NCBI GenBank assembly: GCA_963754125.1
Contig: CAVWEX010000007.1
Location: 414,383 to 478,382, forward strand
From: RPQJ01 sp963754125
Lineage (GTDB): Bacteria; Pseudomonadota; Gammaproteobacteria; Steroidobacterales; Steroidobacteraceae
Length of the DNA: 64,000 nt
Reading direction: 5' to 3'
Part shown: positions 10,653 to 19,602 of the stretch, one piece after another
How positions within the stretch are numbered: position 1 is the first letter of the stretch
How the letters are laid out: the number at the start of each line of letters is the position of its first letter
Position numbers and translations under genes: made by a program
Notes under the pieces: generated by a model
What the model saw: only the letters and a program-made list of their open reading frames with translations
Told to the model about the DNA's origin: nothing
Databases searched by the model: none

Positions 10653-10668
10653 GCTGCACTACTGTAGC
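10653..10668. promoter_or_regulatory. Imperfect palindrome upstream of the GntR gene
   Basis: GCTGCA-CTAC-TGTAGC, with five of six arm positions complementary, begins 24 bases before the GntR start codon. Its position and symmetry fit an autoregulatory operator. The sequence match is my only evidence. Confidence 0.35.
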
Positions 10669-10693
10669 AGAGCACCCGTATCACGCGACGGGC

Positions 10694-10849
10694 TCAGTCG
10701 ATCACGGCCCGGGCGCAGGAAACGGCCACATCGAGGACCGATGGCGTGATGGCCTGTTGCGCCACCGGCCTCGATGCAACCGACAAACCGGCATAGATCC
10801 AGACGGCTGAGGCCAGGAGAACTGCGAGGAACCTGCTACCGGCGCGCAT
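10694..10849 (-). CDS. Small secreted or membrane peptide, 51 residues, unknown function
   Basis: An unrecognised small ORF that begins MRAGSRFLAVLLASAVWIYA: a basic start, then a hydrophobic core, as in a signal peptide or single membrane anchor. A single cysteine lies five residues before the end (SCARAVID). A GGTGGAAAG ribosome-binding site precedes the ATG. It sits between the short GntR gene (downstream, same strand) and the 22-bp palindrome at 10896-10917, which is the arrangement expected if it is the first gene of a GntR-controlled transcript. No family assigned. Confidence 0.5.
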   Translation of the reverse strand: MRAGSRFLAVLLASAVWIYAGLSVASRPVAQQAITPSVLDVAVSCARAVID

Positions 10850-10895
10850 CTTTCCACCCCCGGGCGCTTCACCGCGCCGATGCCCTGTCTATTGA

Positions 10896-10917
10896 GTGTG
10901 CTAGTTAACTACAACAC
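10896..10917. promoter_or_regulatory. 22-bp palindrome, candidate GntR operator
   Basis: GTGT-GC-TAGTTAACTA-CA-ACAC: a perfect 10-bp central palindrome flanked by matching GTGT/ACAC arms, with only two unpaired dinucleotides. It lies 47 bases upstream of the small secreted-peptide gene and 168 bases upstream of mdh. GntR-family operators commonly have this GT...AC symmetry, so control by the adjacent GntR protein is a reasonable inference. Confidence 0.5.
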
Positions 10918-11085
10918 CAGAACGATAGCAAGCGCCATTTTGAACTTGGCTGGCCGGGACCGTGGCAGATCCCTACAGGGAAGCCGGGGTGTCGACTGCT
11001 ACCATCGCAAATCCGCAGGCTGGCGGCCCCGTACGACGGGTTCTGCCGCTCGTCGCGGCACCTGAGAACCCAGCGGAGAGACTCC

Positions 11086-12063
11086 ATGAAGACCCCTGTC
11101 AACGTCGCGATCACCGGCGGTGCGGGCCAGATCGGCTACGCCCTCGCTTTCCGGGTGGCCTCCGGCCAGATGCTCGGCCCCGACCAGCCCGTGAACCTGC
11201 ATCTGCTCGAGATCACGCCGGCGTTGGGCGCCCTGCAGGGCGTAGTGATGGAGCTGAATGATTGCGCGTTCCCGACCCTCAACAGGATCGTCGCGACCGA
11301 CGACGCCAGGGCCGCATTCAAGGACTGCCACGTCGCGCTGCTCGTGGGCGCGCGGCCGCGCGGCCCCGGCATGGAGCGCAAGGACCTGCTGCTCGCCAAC
11401 GCGCAGATCTTCTCGGCACAGGGCAAGGCGCTCGACGCGGTCGCCGACCGAAACGTGCGCGTGCTGGTGGTCGGCAATCCCGCCAACACCAACTCGCTGA
11501 TCGCGATGAAGAACGCGCCGGGCCTGAACCCGCGCAACTTCACGGCCATGGTGCGGCTCGACCACAATCGCGCGCTGTCGCAGCTCGCGGAAAAAACCGG
11601 TAGTCACGTCACCGACCTGCGCAAGGTGACCATCTGGGGCAATCACTCCGCGACCCAGTATCCCGACCTGCACCACGCCACCGTCAGCGGCCGGCCGGCG
11701 CTCTCGCTGGTGGACGAGTCCTGGTACAAGGACCAGTTCATTCCGATCGTGCAGCAGCGCGGCGCCGCGATCATCAAGGCGCGCGGCGCCTCGTCGGCGG
11801 CCTCGGCGGCCTCGGCTGCAATCGATCACATCCACACCTGGGTGCACGGCACGGCGGAGGGCGACTGGGTGAGCATGGGCGTGCCCTCGGATGGAAGTTA
11901 TGGCATCGCTGCCGGCGTGATCTACGGCTACCCGGTCACGTGCAGTGGCGGCGACTACCAGATCGTGCAGGGACTGGCGGTGAACGAGTTCAGCCGCGCC
12001 CGGATGGACGCGACTCACAAGGAACTGCTCGAAGAGCGCGACGGGGTCAAGGATCTGCTGTAG
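11086..12063 (+). CDS. mdh: Malate dehydrogenase (NAD-dependent)
   Basis: 325-residue cytoplasmic TCA-cycle enzyme interconverting malate and oxaloacetate. The nucleotide-binding motif GGAGQIGYA, substrate arginine region GARPRGPGMERKDLL, VGNPANTN, RLDHNRA and catalytic-histidine motif WGNHSATQYPD are all visible. Length and motifs match the long bacterial/cytosolic type of MDH found in beta- and many gammaproteobacteria, not the E. coli type. AGCGGAGAGACTCC precedes the ATG. A strong terminator follows. Confidence 0.96.
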   Translation: MKTPVNVAITGGAGQIGYALAFRVASGQMLGPDQPVNLHLLEITPALGALQGVVMELNDCAFPTLNRIVATDDARAAFKDCHVALLVGARPRGPGMERKDLLLANAQIFSAQGKALDAVADRNVRVLVVGNPANTNSLIAMKNAPGLNPRNFTAMVRLDHNRALSQLAEKTGSHVTDLRKVTIWGNHSATQYPDLHHATVSGRPALSLVDESWYKDQFIPIVQQRGAAIIKARGASSAASAASAAIDHIHTWVHGTAEGDWVSMGVPSDGSYGIAAGVIYGYPVTCSGGDYQIVQGLAVNEFSRARMDATHKELLEERDGVKDLL

Positions 12064-12094
12064 ACGCGTTCGAGCCGGTCGAGCGCATGCGGAC

Positions 12095-12122
12095 GGCGGC
12101 CCTCGGGGCCGCCGTTTCGTTT
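12095..12122 (+). terminator. Intrinsic terminator after mdh
   Basis: GGCGGCCC-TCG-GGGCCGCC forms a perfect 8-bp GC stem with a 3-base loop, followed by GTTTCGTTT. It begins 31 bases after the mdh stop. Confidence 0.75.
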
Positions 12123-12242
12123 CCGGATCCGCGCCGGCTGCAAGCCCCGCCCGCCCGGTCGGTTGTGGCGGTGCAGCATGATTGGGCATAGTCGGGGCTT
12201 CGCGGGGCATTTCGCCCCGACCCACGACAGGAGTTTGCAGCG

Positions 12243-14723
12243 GTGACGACCTTCCTCCTCTGGCTCCTGCTCTTCGCCGGCGGCGCGCTGTTTCTCGCGT
12301 ACCACCGTGTCTCCCTCGGCATCGCCACGGTCGCGACCGGCGTGGCGTTGTTCGCCTACAGCCTGCTGGGCAGCGGCTCGCTGCCATGGCTGTTCGCCCT
12401 CTGGGCGGCGTTCATCGCGGTAGCGCTGCTCAACGTGGGTGCGCTGCGCATGCGCTTGGTCACCAAGCCCTTCCTGATGGTGTACCGGCGCATGCTGCCT
12501 GCCATGTCGGACACCGAGCGCGAAGCGCTCGAGGCCGGCACGGTGTGGTGGGACGGCGAGCTGTTCACCGGCAAGCCCGACTGGCCGAAGCTGCTCGGCG
12601 CCAAGGCGCCGCAGCTGAGCCCCGAGGAACAGGCCTTCCTCGACGGCCCCTGCGAGGAGCTGTGCGGGATGCTCGACGAGTGGGACATCACCCACCGCCG
12701 CGCCGACCTGCCGCCCCAGGTCTGGGACTACCTCAAGAAGAAGGGCTTCTTCGCGATGATCATCCCGAAGAAGTACGGCGGCCTCGAGTTCTCGGCCTAC
12801 GCGCACTCCTGTGTGCTCGTGAAGCTCGCGAGCCGCAGTGCCACCTGCTCATCGACGGTGGCGGTGCCGAACTCGCTCGGTCCCGCGGAACTGCTGCTGC
12901 ACTACGGCACCGAGGAACAGAAGGACCACTACCTGCCGCGGCTGGCCCGCGGCGAGGACGTGCCCTGCTTCGCGCTGACCGGCCCGCGCGCGGGCTCCGA
13001 CGCGGCCTCGATCCCGGACACCGGCGTGGTCTGTCGCGGCACGTACGAGGGCCGGGAGATCTTGGGGCTCCGCCTGAACTTCCAGAAACGCTACATCACG
13101 CTCGCACCCATCGCCACCGTCATCGGCCTCGCCTTCAAGCTCCAGGATCCCGACCGGCTGCTCGGCGGCGAGAAGACCGACTACGGCATCACCTGCGCGC
13201 TCATCCCGCGCAACACGCCGGGCGTGACCATCGGCCGTCGCCATTTCCCGCTCAACGTCCCGTTCCAGAACGGGCCGCTGTCGGGCAAGGACGTGTTCGT
13301 GCCGCTCGACGCGATCATCGGCGGGCCGAAGATGGCGGGCCAGGGCTGGCGCATGCTGGTCGAGCAACTCTCCGTCGGCCGCTGCATCTCGCTGCCGTCG
13401 AACGCGGCCGGGGGCGCGAAGGCCGGCGTCTATGCCTCGACTGCCTACGCGCGCATCCGCAAGCAGTTCAGCCAGGCGATCGGCAAGTTCGAGGGCGTCG
13501 AGGCCGCACTCACCCGCATGGCGGGCGCCACCTACATCATCGACGCCGCCCGCTCGGTGACGAGCGGCGCGATCGACGGCGGCGAGAAGCCGTCGGTGCC
13601 GGCGGCCATGCTCAAGTACCACTGCACCGAGCTCGGCCGGAAGGTCGCCAACGACGCCATGGACGTGCAGGGCGGCAAGGGCATCTGCCTCGGGCCGAAG
13701 AACTACCTCGGCCGCGGCTACCAGGTGGTGCCGGTCGCCATCACGGTGGAGGGCGCGAACATCCTGACGCGCAGCCTGATGATCCTCGGCCAGGGTGCGA
13801 TCCGCTGCCATCCGTACGTGCTGAAGGAGATGAACGCCGCGAAGCTCAAGGACAAGGTGCAGAGCCTGCGCGAGTTCGACGCAGCCCTGTTCGGGCACGC
13901 GGGCTACACGCTGTCGAACGCGGCGCGGTCGTTCGTCATGGCGACGACGATGGCGCGATTCTCGGACGCGCCGACGGACGGCGCCACGCGCCGCTACTAC
14001 CAGCACATCAACAAGTTCAGCGCGGCGTTTGCATTCGCCACCGACATGGCGATGCTCACGCTCGGTGGATACCTGAAGCAGAAGGAGCACCTCTCGGCGC
14101 GCCTCGGCGACGTGCTCTCCGCGCTCTACATGGCCTCGATGGTGCTCAAGCACTACGAGAACCAGGGCCGCCCGGCGGCCGACCTGCCGCTCGTCGAGTG
14201 GAGCTGCCGCACGCTGCTCTACGAGGCCCAGGAACAGCTGCACGGCTTCCTGCGCAACTTCCCCAACCGCTGGGTCGCGGGGATGATGCGCGTCGTGATC
14301 TTCCCGCGCGGACGGACCTACTTCGCGCCGAGCGACCGGCTCGGCCGCAGGATCGTCGAGCCGCTGATGGTGCCGTCGGAGACGCGCGAGCGCCTGTCGC
14401 ACGGCATCTACAAGACCGTCGAGCCCGGCAACCCGATCGGGCTGCTGCAGGAGGCGCTGGTGCTCTCGGTCGGCGCCGAGCCGCTCGAGAAGCGGCTGCG
14501 GGTCGAGGGCGTGAAGACCGGGCGCATCACCGCGCTCGAGCTGCCCGGCCAGATCGAGCAGGCGCTCGCGGCCGGGCTGCTGAGCCCGGCCGAGGCGCAG
14601 CAGCTGCGCGACTACGATCGCAAGGTGATGGACATCATCAACGTGGACGACTTCGCCACCGAGGACCTCGTGGCCGGCGTGCGGCCGGCGGCATCGTCCG
14701 GGCCGCTGCGCCAGATCGCCTGA
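12243..14723 (+). CDS. fadE: Acyl-CoA dehydrogenase FadE
   Basis: 826-residue FAD enzyme for the first step of fatty-acid beta-oxidation, of the large, membrane-associated FadE type. Two or three N-terminal hydrophobic segments (to about residue 70) precede the dehydrogenase core: KKGFFAMIIPKKYGGLEFS, CFALTGPRAGSDA (substrate/FAD loop), FEGVEAALTRMAG and VEGANILTRSLMIFGQG-like VEGANILTRSLMILGQG. A C-terminal DUF1974-type region completes it. Starts at GTG 12243 with AGGAG upstream. It probably works with the acyl-CoA synthetase functions elsewhere in the genome. Confidence 0.95.
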   Translation: MTTFLLWLLLFAGGALFLAYHRVSLGIATVATGVALFAYSLLGSGSLPWLFALWAAFIAVALLNVGALRMRLVTKPFLMVYRRMLPAMSDTEREALEAGTVWWDGELFTGKPDWPKLLGAKAPQLSPEEQAFLDGPCEELCGMLDEWDITHRRADLPPQVWDYLKKKGFFAMIIPKKYGGLEFSAYAHSCVLVKLASRSATCSSTVAVPNSLGPAELLLHYGTEEQKDHYLPRLARGEDVPCFALTGPRAGSDAASIPDTGVVCRGTYEGREILGLRLNFQKRYITLAPIATVIGLAFKLQDPDRLLGGEKTDYGITCALIPRNTPGVTIGRRHFPLNVPFQNGPLSGKDVFVPLDAIIGGPKMAGQGWRMLVEQLSVGRCISLPSNAAGGAKAGVYASTAYARIRKQFSQAIGKFEGVEAALTRMAGATYIIDAARSVTSGAIDGGEKPSVPAAMLKYHCTELGRKVANDAMDVQGGKGICLGPKNYLGRGYQVVPVAITVEGANILTRSLMILGQGAIRCHPYVLKEMNAAKLKDKVQSLREFDAALFGHAGYTLSNAARSFVMATTMARFSDAPTDGATRRYYQHINKFSAAFAFATDMAMLTLGGYLKQKEHLSARLGDVLSALYMASMVLKHYENQGRPAADLPLVEWSCRTLLYEAQEQLHGFLRNFPNRWVAGMMRVVIFPRGRTYFAPSDRLGRRIVEPLMVPSETRERLSHGIYKTVEPGNPIGLLQEALVLSVGAEPLEKRLRVEGVKTGRITALELPGQIEQALAAGLLSPAEAQQLRDYDRKVMDIINVDDFATEDLVAGVRPAASSGPLRQIA

Positions 14724-14730
14724 TCCCCGT

Positions 14731-14767
14731 CGGACCGCGCGGCCGCCCCGGGCGGCCGCGCGGTCCG
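14731..14767 (+). terminator. Perfect 17-bp hairpin after fadE
   Basis: The arm CGGACCGCGCGGCCGCC (14731-14747) and its exact complement (14751-14767) enclose a 3-base loop, starting 8 bases after the fadE stop. There is no clear U-tract, so termination is likely but not certain. It is one of the most stable stem-loops in the window. Confidence 0.55.
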
Positions 14768-14795
14768 CACCCGCGCATTTGCTACGCTTGCCGCC

Positions 14796-16280
14796 GTGCA
14801 GCGCCCCCCGGAAAGCAGCAGCGTCCTCTACGAGGTCGACCTCGAGGCCGACGCGGCGATCGCCGCACCGTTCGACACGTGGCTGCGCGACCACATCGCG
14901 GACATGCTGCAGTTCGAGGGCTTCCGCTCGGCGGAAATCCTCGAGGACTCCGCGCCGCCGCCCGGCCGGATCCGTCGCATCGTGCAGTACCGCCTGCGCG
15001 ATCGCGCCGCGCTCGACGACTACCTCGCCGTCCATGCGCCGCGCATGCGGGCGCAAGGCATCGGGCGCTTCGGCGACCGCGCTACCGAGGAGTCGCGAGT
15101 GCTGCCGCACCGCGAGGAATTCGTGCGCGGCGCGGTCTCCACCGAGAACTGCCTCAACTGCGGCGAAGTGCTCACCGGCCAGCACTGCTCGCACTGCGGG
15201 CAGCACGCCACGGTGCGGGTGTTGTCGCTGTGGGGGCTCATCAACGACGTGATCGGCGACCTGTTCAATGCCGACTCGCGGGTCTGGCGCACGATGCTGC
15301 CGCTCGCCTTCCGGCCCGGGCTGCTCACCCAGGATTTCCTGCGCGGCCGCCGCGCGAGCTACACGCCGCCGTTCCGCATGTACCTGGTGCTGAGCCTGGT
15401 GTTCTTCGTGCTCGCCTCGCTGTCGGACCCGGGCAGCGACGTCGCACTGCAACTCGACGACGAAGGCGCGAACATCCAGCTCCGGGACAGCGGCGCGGAG
15501 AGTTCAGCGGCAGCCGGACCCGGCGACGAGGGAGCCGGTGCAAAGCCCGCGGCCGTCGAGGCGTCGAAGCCGCAATCGGCCGGCGGCGGCGACGCCGTCC
15601 CGCCGCGCGCGCTCGACGCATCGGAGCGCCGCCTGATCGACCAGATCGTCCGGCGCCTGCCGGAGGCGGAGCGCGAGGCCCTGCGCAAGGAGATGGAGAC
15701 GACGTTGACGCAGGCCACGCCCGCGGAACGCGCCGCCACGGCGAAGGTCCTTGCCGACCCCTGTGGCGAGGACACGCTGAAGGTCGATGCGGGCCCGGTG
15801 CTCGAGCGCTATGAGCCGCGGCTGCGCGAGGCCTGCCGCAAGATCGTCGCCGACCAGCAGAGCTACGGCCGTGCGCTGTTCGAGAACGTACCGAAGATGA
15901 TGTTCATCTTCCTGCCGCTGATTGCGGCGGTAATGGGCGTGTTGTACGTCCGCTCGGGACGCTACTACGTAGAGCACCTGCTGTTCGTGGTGCACTTCCA
16001 CGCGTTCTTCTTCCTGGCCGGGATCGTCGTGATCCTGCTCGACCGTCTTGCGGACATGCTGTCGGGAGGGGCCGCGGAGGCGGTCACGGTCGCCCAGGGA
16101 TTCCTGGGCGTCGCGCTCGTGTTCTACGTGCCCGTGTACCTGCTCAAGGCAATGCGCCGCGTCTACGAGCAGGGCTGGTGGAAGACGATCCCGAAGTTCG
16201 TGCTCCTCGGGCTCGCCTATTTCTTCAGCCTGGTCTTCACCGTGCTCGGGCTGCTGTTCTACACCGCGCTCTCGCTGTGA
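14796..16280 (+). CDS. DUF4286-like domain fused to DUF3667 membrane protein
   Basis: 494-residue protein of unknown function. Residues about 5-105 (VLYEVDLEADAAIAAPFDTWLRDHIADML...) look like the DUF4286 fold, a small ferredoxin-like domain. Next comes a zinc-ribbon-like pair, CLNCGEVLTGQHCSHCGQ, then a membrane domain with DUF3667 features (GLINDVIGDLFNADSRVWRTM, FLRGRRASYTPPFRMYLV). A charged Ala-rich cytoplasmic or periplasmic insert follows, then four C-terminal helices. GTG 14796 is the only plausible start before the DUF4286-like region. Converges on sod. Confidence 0.7.
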   Translation: MQRPPESSSVLYEVDLEADAAIAAPFDTWLRDHIADMLQFEGFRSAEILEDSAPPPGRIRRIVQYRLRDRAALDDYLAVHAPRMRAQGIGRFGDRATEESRVLPHREEFVRGAVSTENCLNCGEVLTGQHCSHCGQHATVRVLSLWGLINDVIGDLFNADSRVWRTMLPLAFRPGLLTQDFLRGRRASYTPPFRMYLVLSLVFFVLASLSDPGSDVALQLDDEGANIQLRDSGAESSAAAGPGDEGAGAKPAAVEASKPQSAGGGDAVPPRALDASERRLIDQIVRRLPEAEREALRKEMETTLTQATPAERAATAKVLADPCGEDTLKVDAGPVLERYEPRLREACRKIVADQQSYGRALFENVPKMMFIFLPLIAAVMGVLYVRSGRYYVEHLLFVVHFHAFFFLAGIVVILLDRLADMLSGGAAEAVTVAQGFLGVALVFYVPVYLLKAMRRVYEQGWWKTIPKFVLLGLAYFFSLVFTVLGLLFYTALSL

Positions 16281-16295
16281 GCGGCCACGCCGGCC

Positions 16296-16905
16296 TCAGC
16301 CGGCGCGCGCCAGGTTCGCGTTGGCGAACTCCCAGTTGAGCAGCTTGTCGATCACGGCCGCCACGAAATCCGCGCGCCGATTCTGGTAGTCGAGGTAGTA
16401 GGCGTGCTCCCACACGTCGATGGTGAGCAGCGCCGTCTGCCCGGTGGTGAGCGGCGTCTCGGCGTTGGGGGTCTTCACCAGCTTGAGCTGGCCCTTGTCC
16501 GCCACGAGCCATGCCCAGCCGCTGCCGAACTGCGTCATCGCGGCGTTGGCGAACTCCTTCTTGAAGTTGTCGTAGCTGCCGAAGGCGGCGTCGATGCCCT
16601 TCGCCACGGCGCCCGTCGGCGCGCCGCCGCCACCCGGCTTGAGGCTGTTCCAGAAGAAAGTGTGGTTCCAGACCTGCGCGGCGTTGTTGAACAGCGCCGG
16701 CCTTGTCCGGCTTGCCGGCGACCGCCTTGATCAGCGTCTCGAGCGGAGTCTCCGACAGGTCGGTGCCCGCGACCAGCTTGTTGAGGTTGTCCACGTAGGC
16801 CTTGTGGTGCTTGCCGTAGTGGAACGACAGCGTCTCGGCCGAGATGACCGGCGCGAGCGCGTCCTGGGCAAAGGGCAGCGGGGGCAGTTCGATGTGGTGG
16901 GTCAC
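16296..16905 (-). CDS. sodB: Superoxide dismutase, Fe type (one frameshift)
   Basis: Converts superoxide to peroxide and oxygen in the cytoplasm. It starts at GTG 16905 (VTHHIELPPLPFAQDALAPVIS), with AGAGGA upstream. Metal ligands are visible: HYGKHH, NHTFFWNSLKPGGGG and DVWEHAYYLDYQNRRADF. FNNAAQVWNHTFFWN and FGSGWAWLV favour the iron type. The frame breaks near 16700 between KPDKAG and LFNNAAQVW. The gene span is one base over a multiple of three, so a single inserted base explains it. Corrected length about 202 residues. Confidence 0.9.
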
Positions 16906-17025
16906 GGGGAGGTCCTCTGGCAGATGGCGCGCCACGGGGCGACGGTCCTGGATTATCGCCCGATTCGCGCTGCGGCGGTGACCGGATGCCGGGACGCGCG
17001 CTGGCGCGGGTCGTATCCTTGGCCC

Positions 17026-18260
17026 ATGGACGGACGCGCCATCCTGCACGTGGACATGGATGCCTTCTACGCGTCGGTCGAGCAGCGCGACGACCCCGCG
17101 CTGCGCGGCCGCCCGGTGATCGTGGGCGGCACCGGCGGACGCGGCGTCGTCGCGGCCGCGAGCTACGAGGTGCGGCGCTTCGGCGTCCACTCGGCGATGC
17201 CGGTGCGCGAGGCGCTGCGCCGCTGCCCCGAGGCAGTCTGCGTGCCGCCGCGAATCGGCCATTACGCGGCCGTGTCCGGGCAGATCTTCGCCGTGTTCCA
17301 CGAGTTCACGCCGCTGGTGCAGGGCCTGTCGCTCGACGAGGCCTTCCTCGACGTCACCGCGAGCATCGGCGCGCTCGGCGGGGCCGAGCACATCGCGCAC
17401 GAGATCAGGCGACTCGTTCGCGAGCGCACCGAACTCACCGCCTCCGTCGGGGTGGCGCCGAACAAGCTGGTGGCGAAGATCGCTTCCGACCTCGGCAAGC
17501 CGGACGGTCTCGTCATCGTACGGCCCGACGAGGTTCGCGCCGTGCTCGACCCGCTGCCCGATCCGCAAGCTGTTCGGTCTCGGGGCCAAGACGGCGCCGA
17601 AGGTCGAGGCGCTCGGCATCCGCACCCTCGGCGAGCTGCGGCAGGCTGGCGCCGCGCGGCTGCGGCCGATCTTCGGCCGCTACACCGAGCGGGTGCAGCA
17701 GCGCGCCGCCGGCATCGACGACCGGCCGGTGGTGCCCGACCGCGACGAGCAGCAGATCAGCGCCGAGGAGACCTTCGACAAGGACATCGCCGACCACGCG
17801 AAGCTGCGCGCCGAGATCGTGCGGCTCGCGGACAAGACCTGCGCGCGCCTTCGGGCCCGGCAGCTGTCGGCCGGCTGCGTGACCGTGAAGATCCGCCGCG
17901 GCGACTTCACGACCTACACGCGGCAGCGACGCTTCGAGCCGCCGACCCAGGAAACGCGGGTGATCACCTCGCTCGCCACGGCGCTGCTCGACGCCTGGCT
18001 CGCCTCGCAGCCCCGGGCGGCGCTGCGCCTGCTCGGCGTGGGCGTCAGCGAGCTCGCGCCCGTCGACGCAGCTCGATCTGTTCACCGCGCCGCAGACCGC
18101 GAGGAACCGCGAGCTCGATGCCGCGGTGGACCGCATCCGCGAGCGCTTCGGCAAGGTGGCGCTCACCCGCGCGAGCTCGCTCGAGCGGTCGGCGACGGGC
18201 ATGCCTACGGCAACCGATCCAGCAGCACGCGATCGATCTCGAGCGAAGCGAGGTGCGTGA
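17026..18260 (+). pseudogene. dinB: DNA polymerase IV (Y family), two frameshifts
   Basis: Error-prone translesion polymerase. ATG 17026 opens MDGRAILHVDMDAFYASVEQRDDP, and the catalytic SLDEAFLDV follows, then VGVAPNKLVAKIASDLGKPDG. The frame changes near 17560 (before IRKLFGLGAKTAPKVEALG) and again near 18062 (before STQLDLFTAPQTARNRELDAA). Each is explained by one extra base; correction gives about 410 residues. The last 20 or so residues overlap the end of the convergent cytochrome gene by 56 bases and may not be native. Listed as interrupted because of two breaks, but probably functional in the organism. Confidence 0.85.
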
Positions 18261-19461
18261 CGCGGCCCTCGGCGTCCAGCACGAACTCCACCGGCGCGAG
18301 CCAGCCCGGCGCGAGGAAACGCGTCGTCGACTGCGGGACCAGCTCGATCTCGGGTTCCTCGTCCACGCGCCCGTAGAGCCGGGGGCCGTCCTGGCGCACT
18401 GCGATCGTGAAGTCGTACTCGCGCGAGTGGTACCGGCCCGCGAGGCGCTCGAGCTGGTCGGGCTCGAGCGGCACGCCCACCGGCGTCTCGAGGCGGTTGT
18501 GCTCGCCGAGCGCATGCTCCTGTCCGCAGACGGCGCAATGCCGGGGCTCGCCGGCGTTGCCGATGTAGTGCGCCACCGGCTGCACGCTGCCGAGCGCCTC
18601 GTGGATGGCGGCGAGGTCGTCGTCGCTGAGTCCCTTGAAGGCGACCCAGGGCATGAGCGGGCTCAGCGACCCGCCCTTGCCGGAGCGCATGACCGCGATG
18701 AACGTGTCGGTGGGATAGCCCGTCCCGGAGGCGTGACCGGTGATGTTCGTGCTGAAGGCGGCGCGCGTGCCCCGCGTGATGAGGTTGCCGCCGGCCAGCA
18801 GGCCGGGATTACGCGTGGAGTACCACGAGGTGTGGCAGCCCGTGCAGTCCGCGACGCTGACGAGGTACCTGCCGCGGGCGAGCCGGTCGCCGGGTGGCGG
18901 GCCGGGCACGGGGCGCGTGATCGGCCGGGGCACGCCGGCCACCTCCCGTTGCTCGTCCTCGTTGAGCCGCGTCGCGGGCAGCGCGTTGCGGACGGGTGGA
19001 ATCGAACGCAGGTAGACCACGACGGCGGCCAGGTCCTCGTCCGAGAGCGCCGCGAAGGACTGGTACCACATCGCCGGATACAGCGCGCGACCGTCGTGGC
19101 CGATGCCCTCGCGGATCGCGCGCGCCAGCATGTCGTCGGTCCACGTCCCCGCGCCGGTCTCGACGTCCGGCGTGATGTTGGGCGCCACGACGATGCGCTC
19201 GCCCTTCTGGCTGTAGACGACTCCGGCGCCCTTGCGGCCTTCGGCGGGTGGCGCGCCGGGCCGCTCCCAGTCGCGCTCGGAGTGGCAGATGAAGCACTGC
19301 AGCAGGTGCTCGGCGAGGTATCCGCCCCGCGCCAGGCGTTCGGCGTTGACCTCGAATTTCCGGTCCGTCAGCGGCCGTTGCCTCGGCAACGGTTCGTCCA
19401 TGGCCGGCACCGGGCTGCCCAGCAGCAGGGCCGTCAGGACCAGCAACGATCTTGCGCGCAT
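18205..19461 (-). CDS. Secreted di-haem c-type cytochrome with C-terminal DUF3471-like domain
   Basis: 418 residues with an N-terminal signal peptide (MRARSLLVLTALLLGSPVPA). Two cytochrome-c domains carry CFICH (residues 56-60) and CTGCH (206-210), with candidate distal methionines (PAMWYQSF near 131 and LMPWVAF near 270), as in alcohol/aldehyde dehydrogenase cytochrome subunits. After a third cysteine pair, CAVC (309-312), the last 80 residues (GRYHSREYDFTIAVRQDGPRLYGRV...) resemble DUF3471, a small beta-rich domain usually attached to beta-lactamase-like enzymes. Periplasmic electron transfer is likely; no dehydrogenase partner is adjacent. Confidence 0.75.
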   Translation of the reverse strand: MRARSLLVLTALLLGSPVPAMDEPLPRQRPLTDRKFEVNAERLARGGYLAEHLLQCFICHSERDWERPGAPPAEGRKGAGVVYSQKGERIVVAPNITPDVETGAGTWTDDMLARAIREGIGHDGRALYPAMWYQSFAALSDEDLAAVVVYLRSIPPVRNALPATRLNEDEQREVAGVPRPITRPVPGPPPGDRLARGRYLVSVADCTGCHTSWYSTRNPGLLAGGNLITRGTRAAFSTNITGHASGTGYPTDTFIAVMRSGKGGSLSPLMPWVAFKGLSDDDLAAIHEALGSVQPVAHYIGNAGEPRHCAVCGQEHALGEHNRLETPVGVPLEPDQLERLAGRYHSREYDFTIAVRQDGPRLYGRVDEEPEIELVPQSTTRFLAPGWLAPVEFVLDAEGRVTHLASLEIDRVLLDRLP

Positions 19462-19602
19462 CGAACGACCCTCCCGCGTTTCCAGCTGTGTCCGAACGGC
19501 TGGCCCACAGCTACCACCGATGCGATGCCTCGGCTAGCCATGCCGGGCAGCGGCAGGCATCATTGGCGACCGACCGCGCGCTGGAGAATGGCCTAACCCC
19601 GC

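Noticed and set aside
14731..14767. REP-type mobile repeat for the 17-bp hairpin after fadE
   Set aside because: No second copy noticed in this window, and the position right after a stop codon fits a transcript end better.
12182..15814. A 1210-codon plus-strand frame overlapping fadE
   Set aside because: Alternative-frame shadow of FadE; the FadE frame has the family motifs throughout.
16594..19596. A long open frame on the plus strand across sod, dinB and the cytochrome gene (about 1000 codons)
   Set aside because: Only the dinB part has protein-like content. The rest is the antisense of sodB and the cytochrome gene, an effect of high GC and few stop codons.
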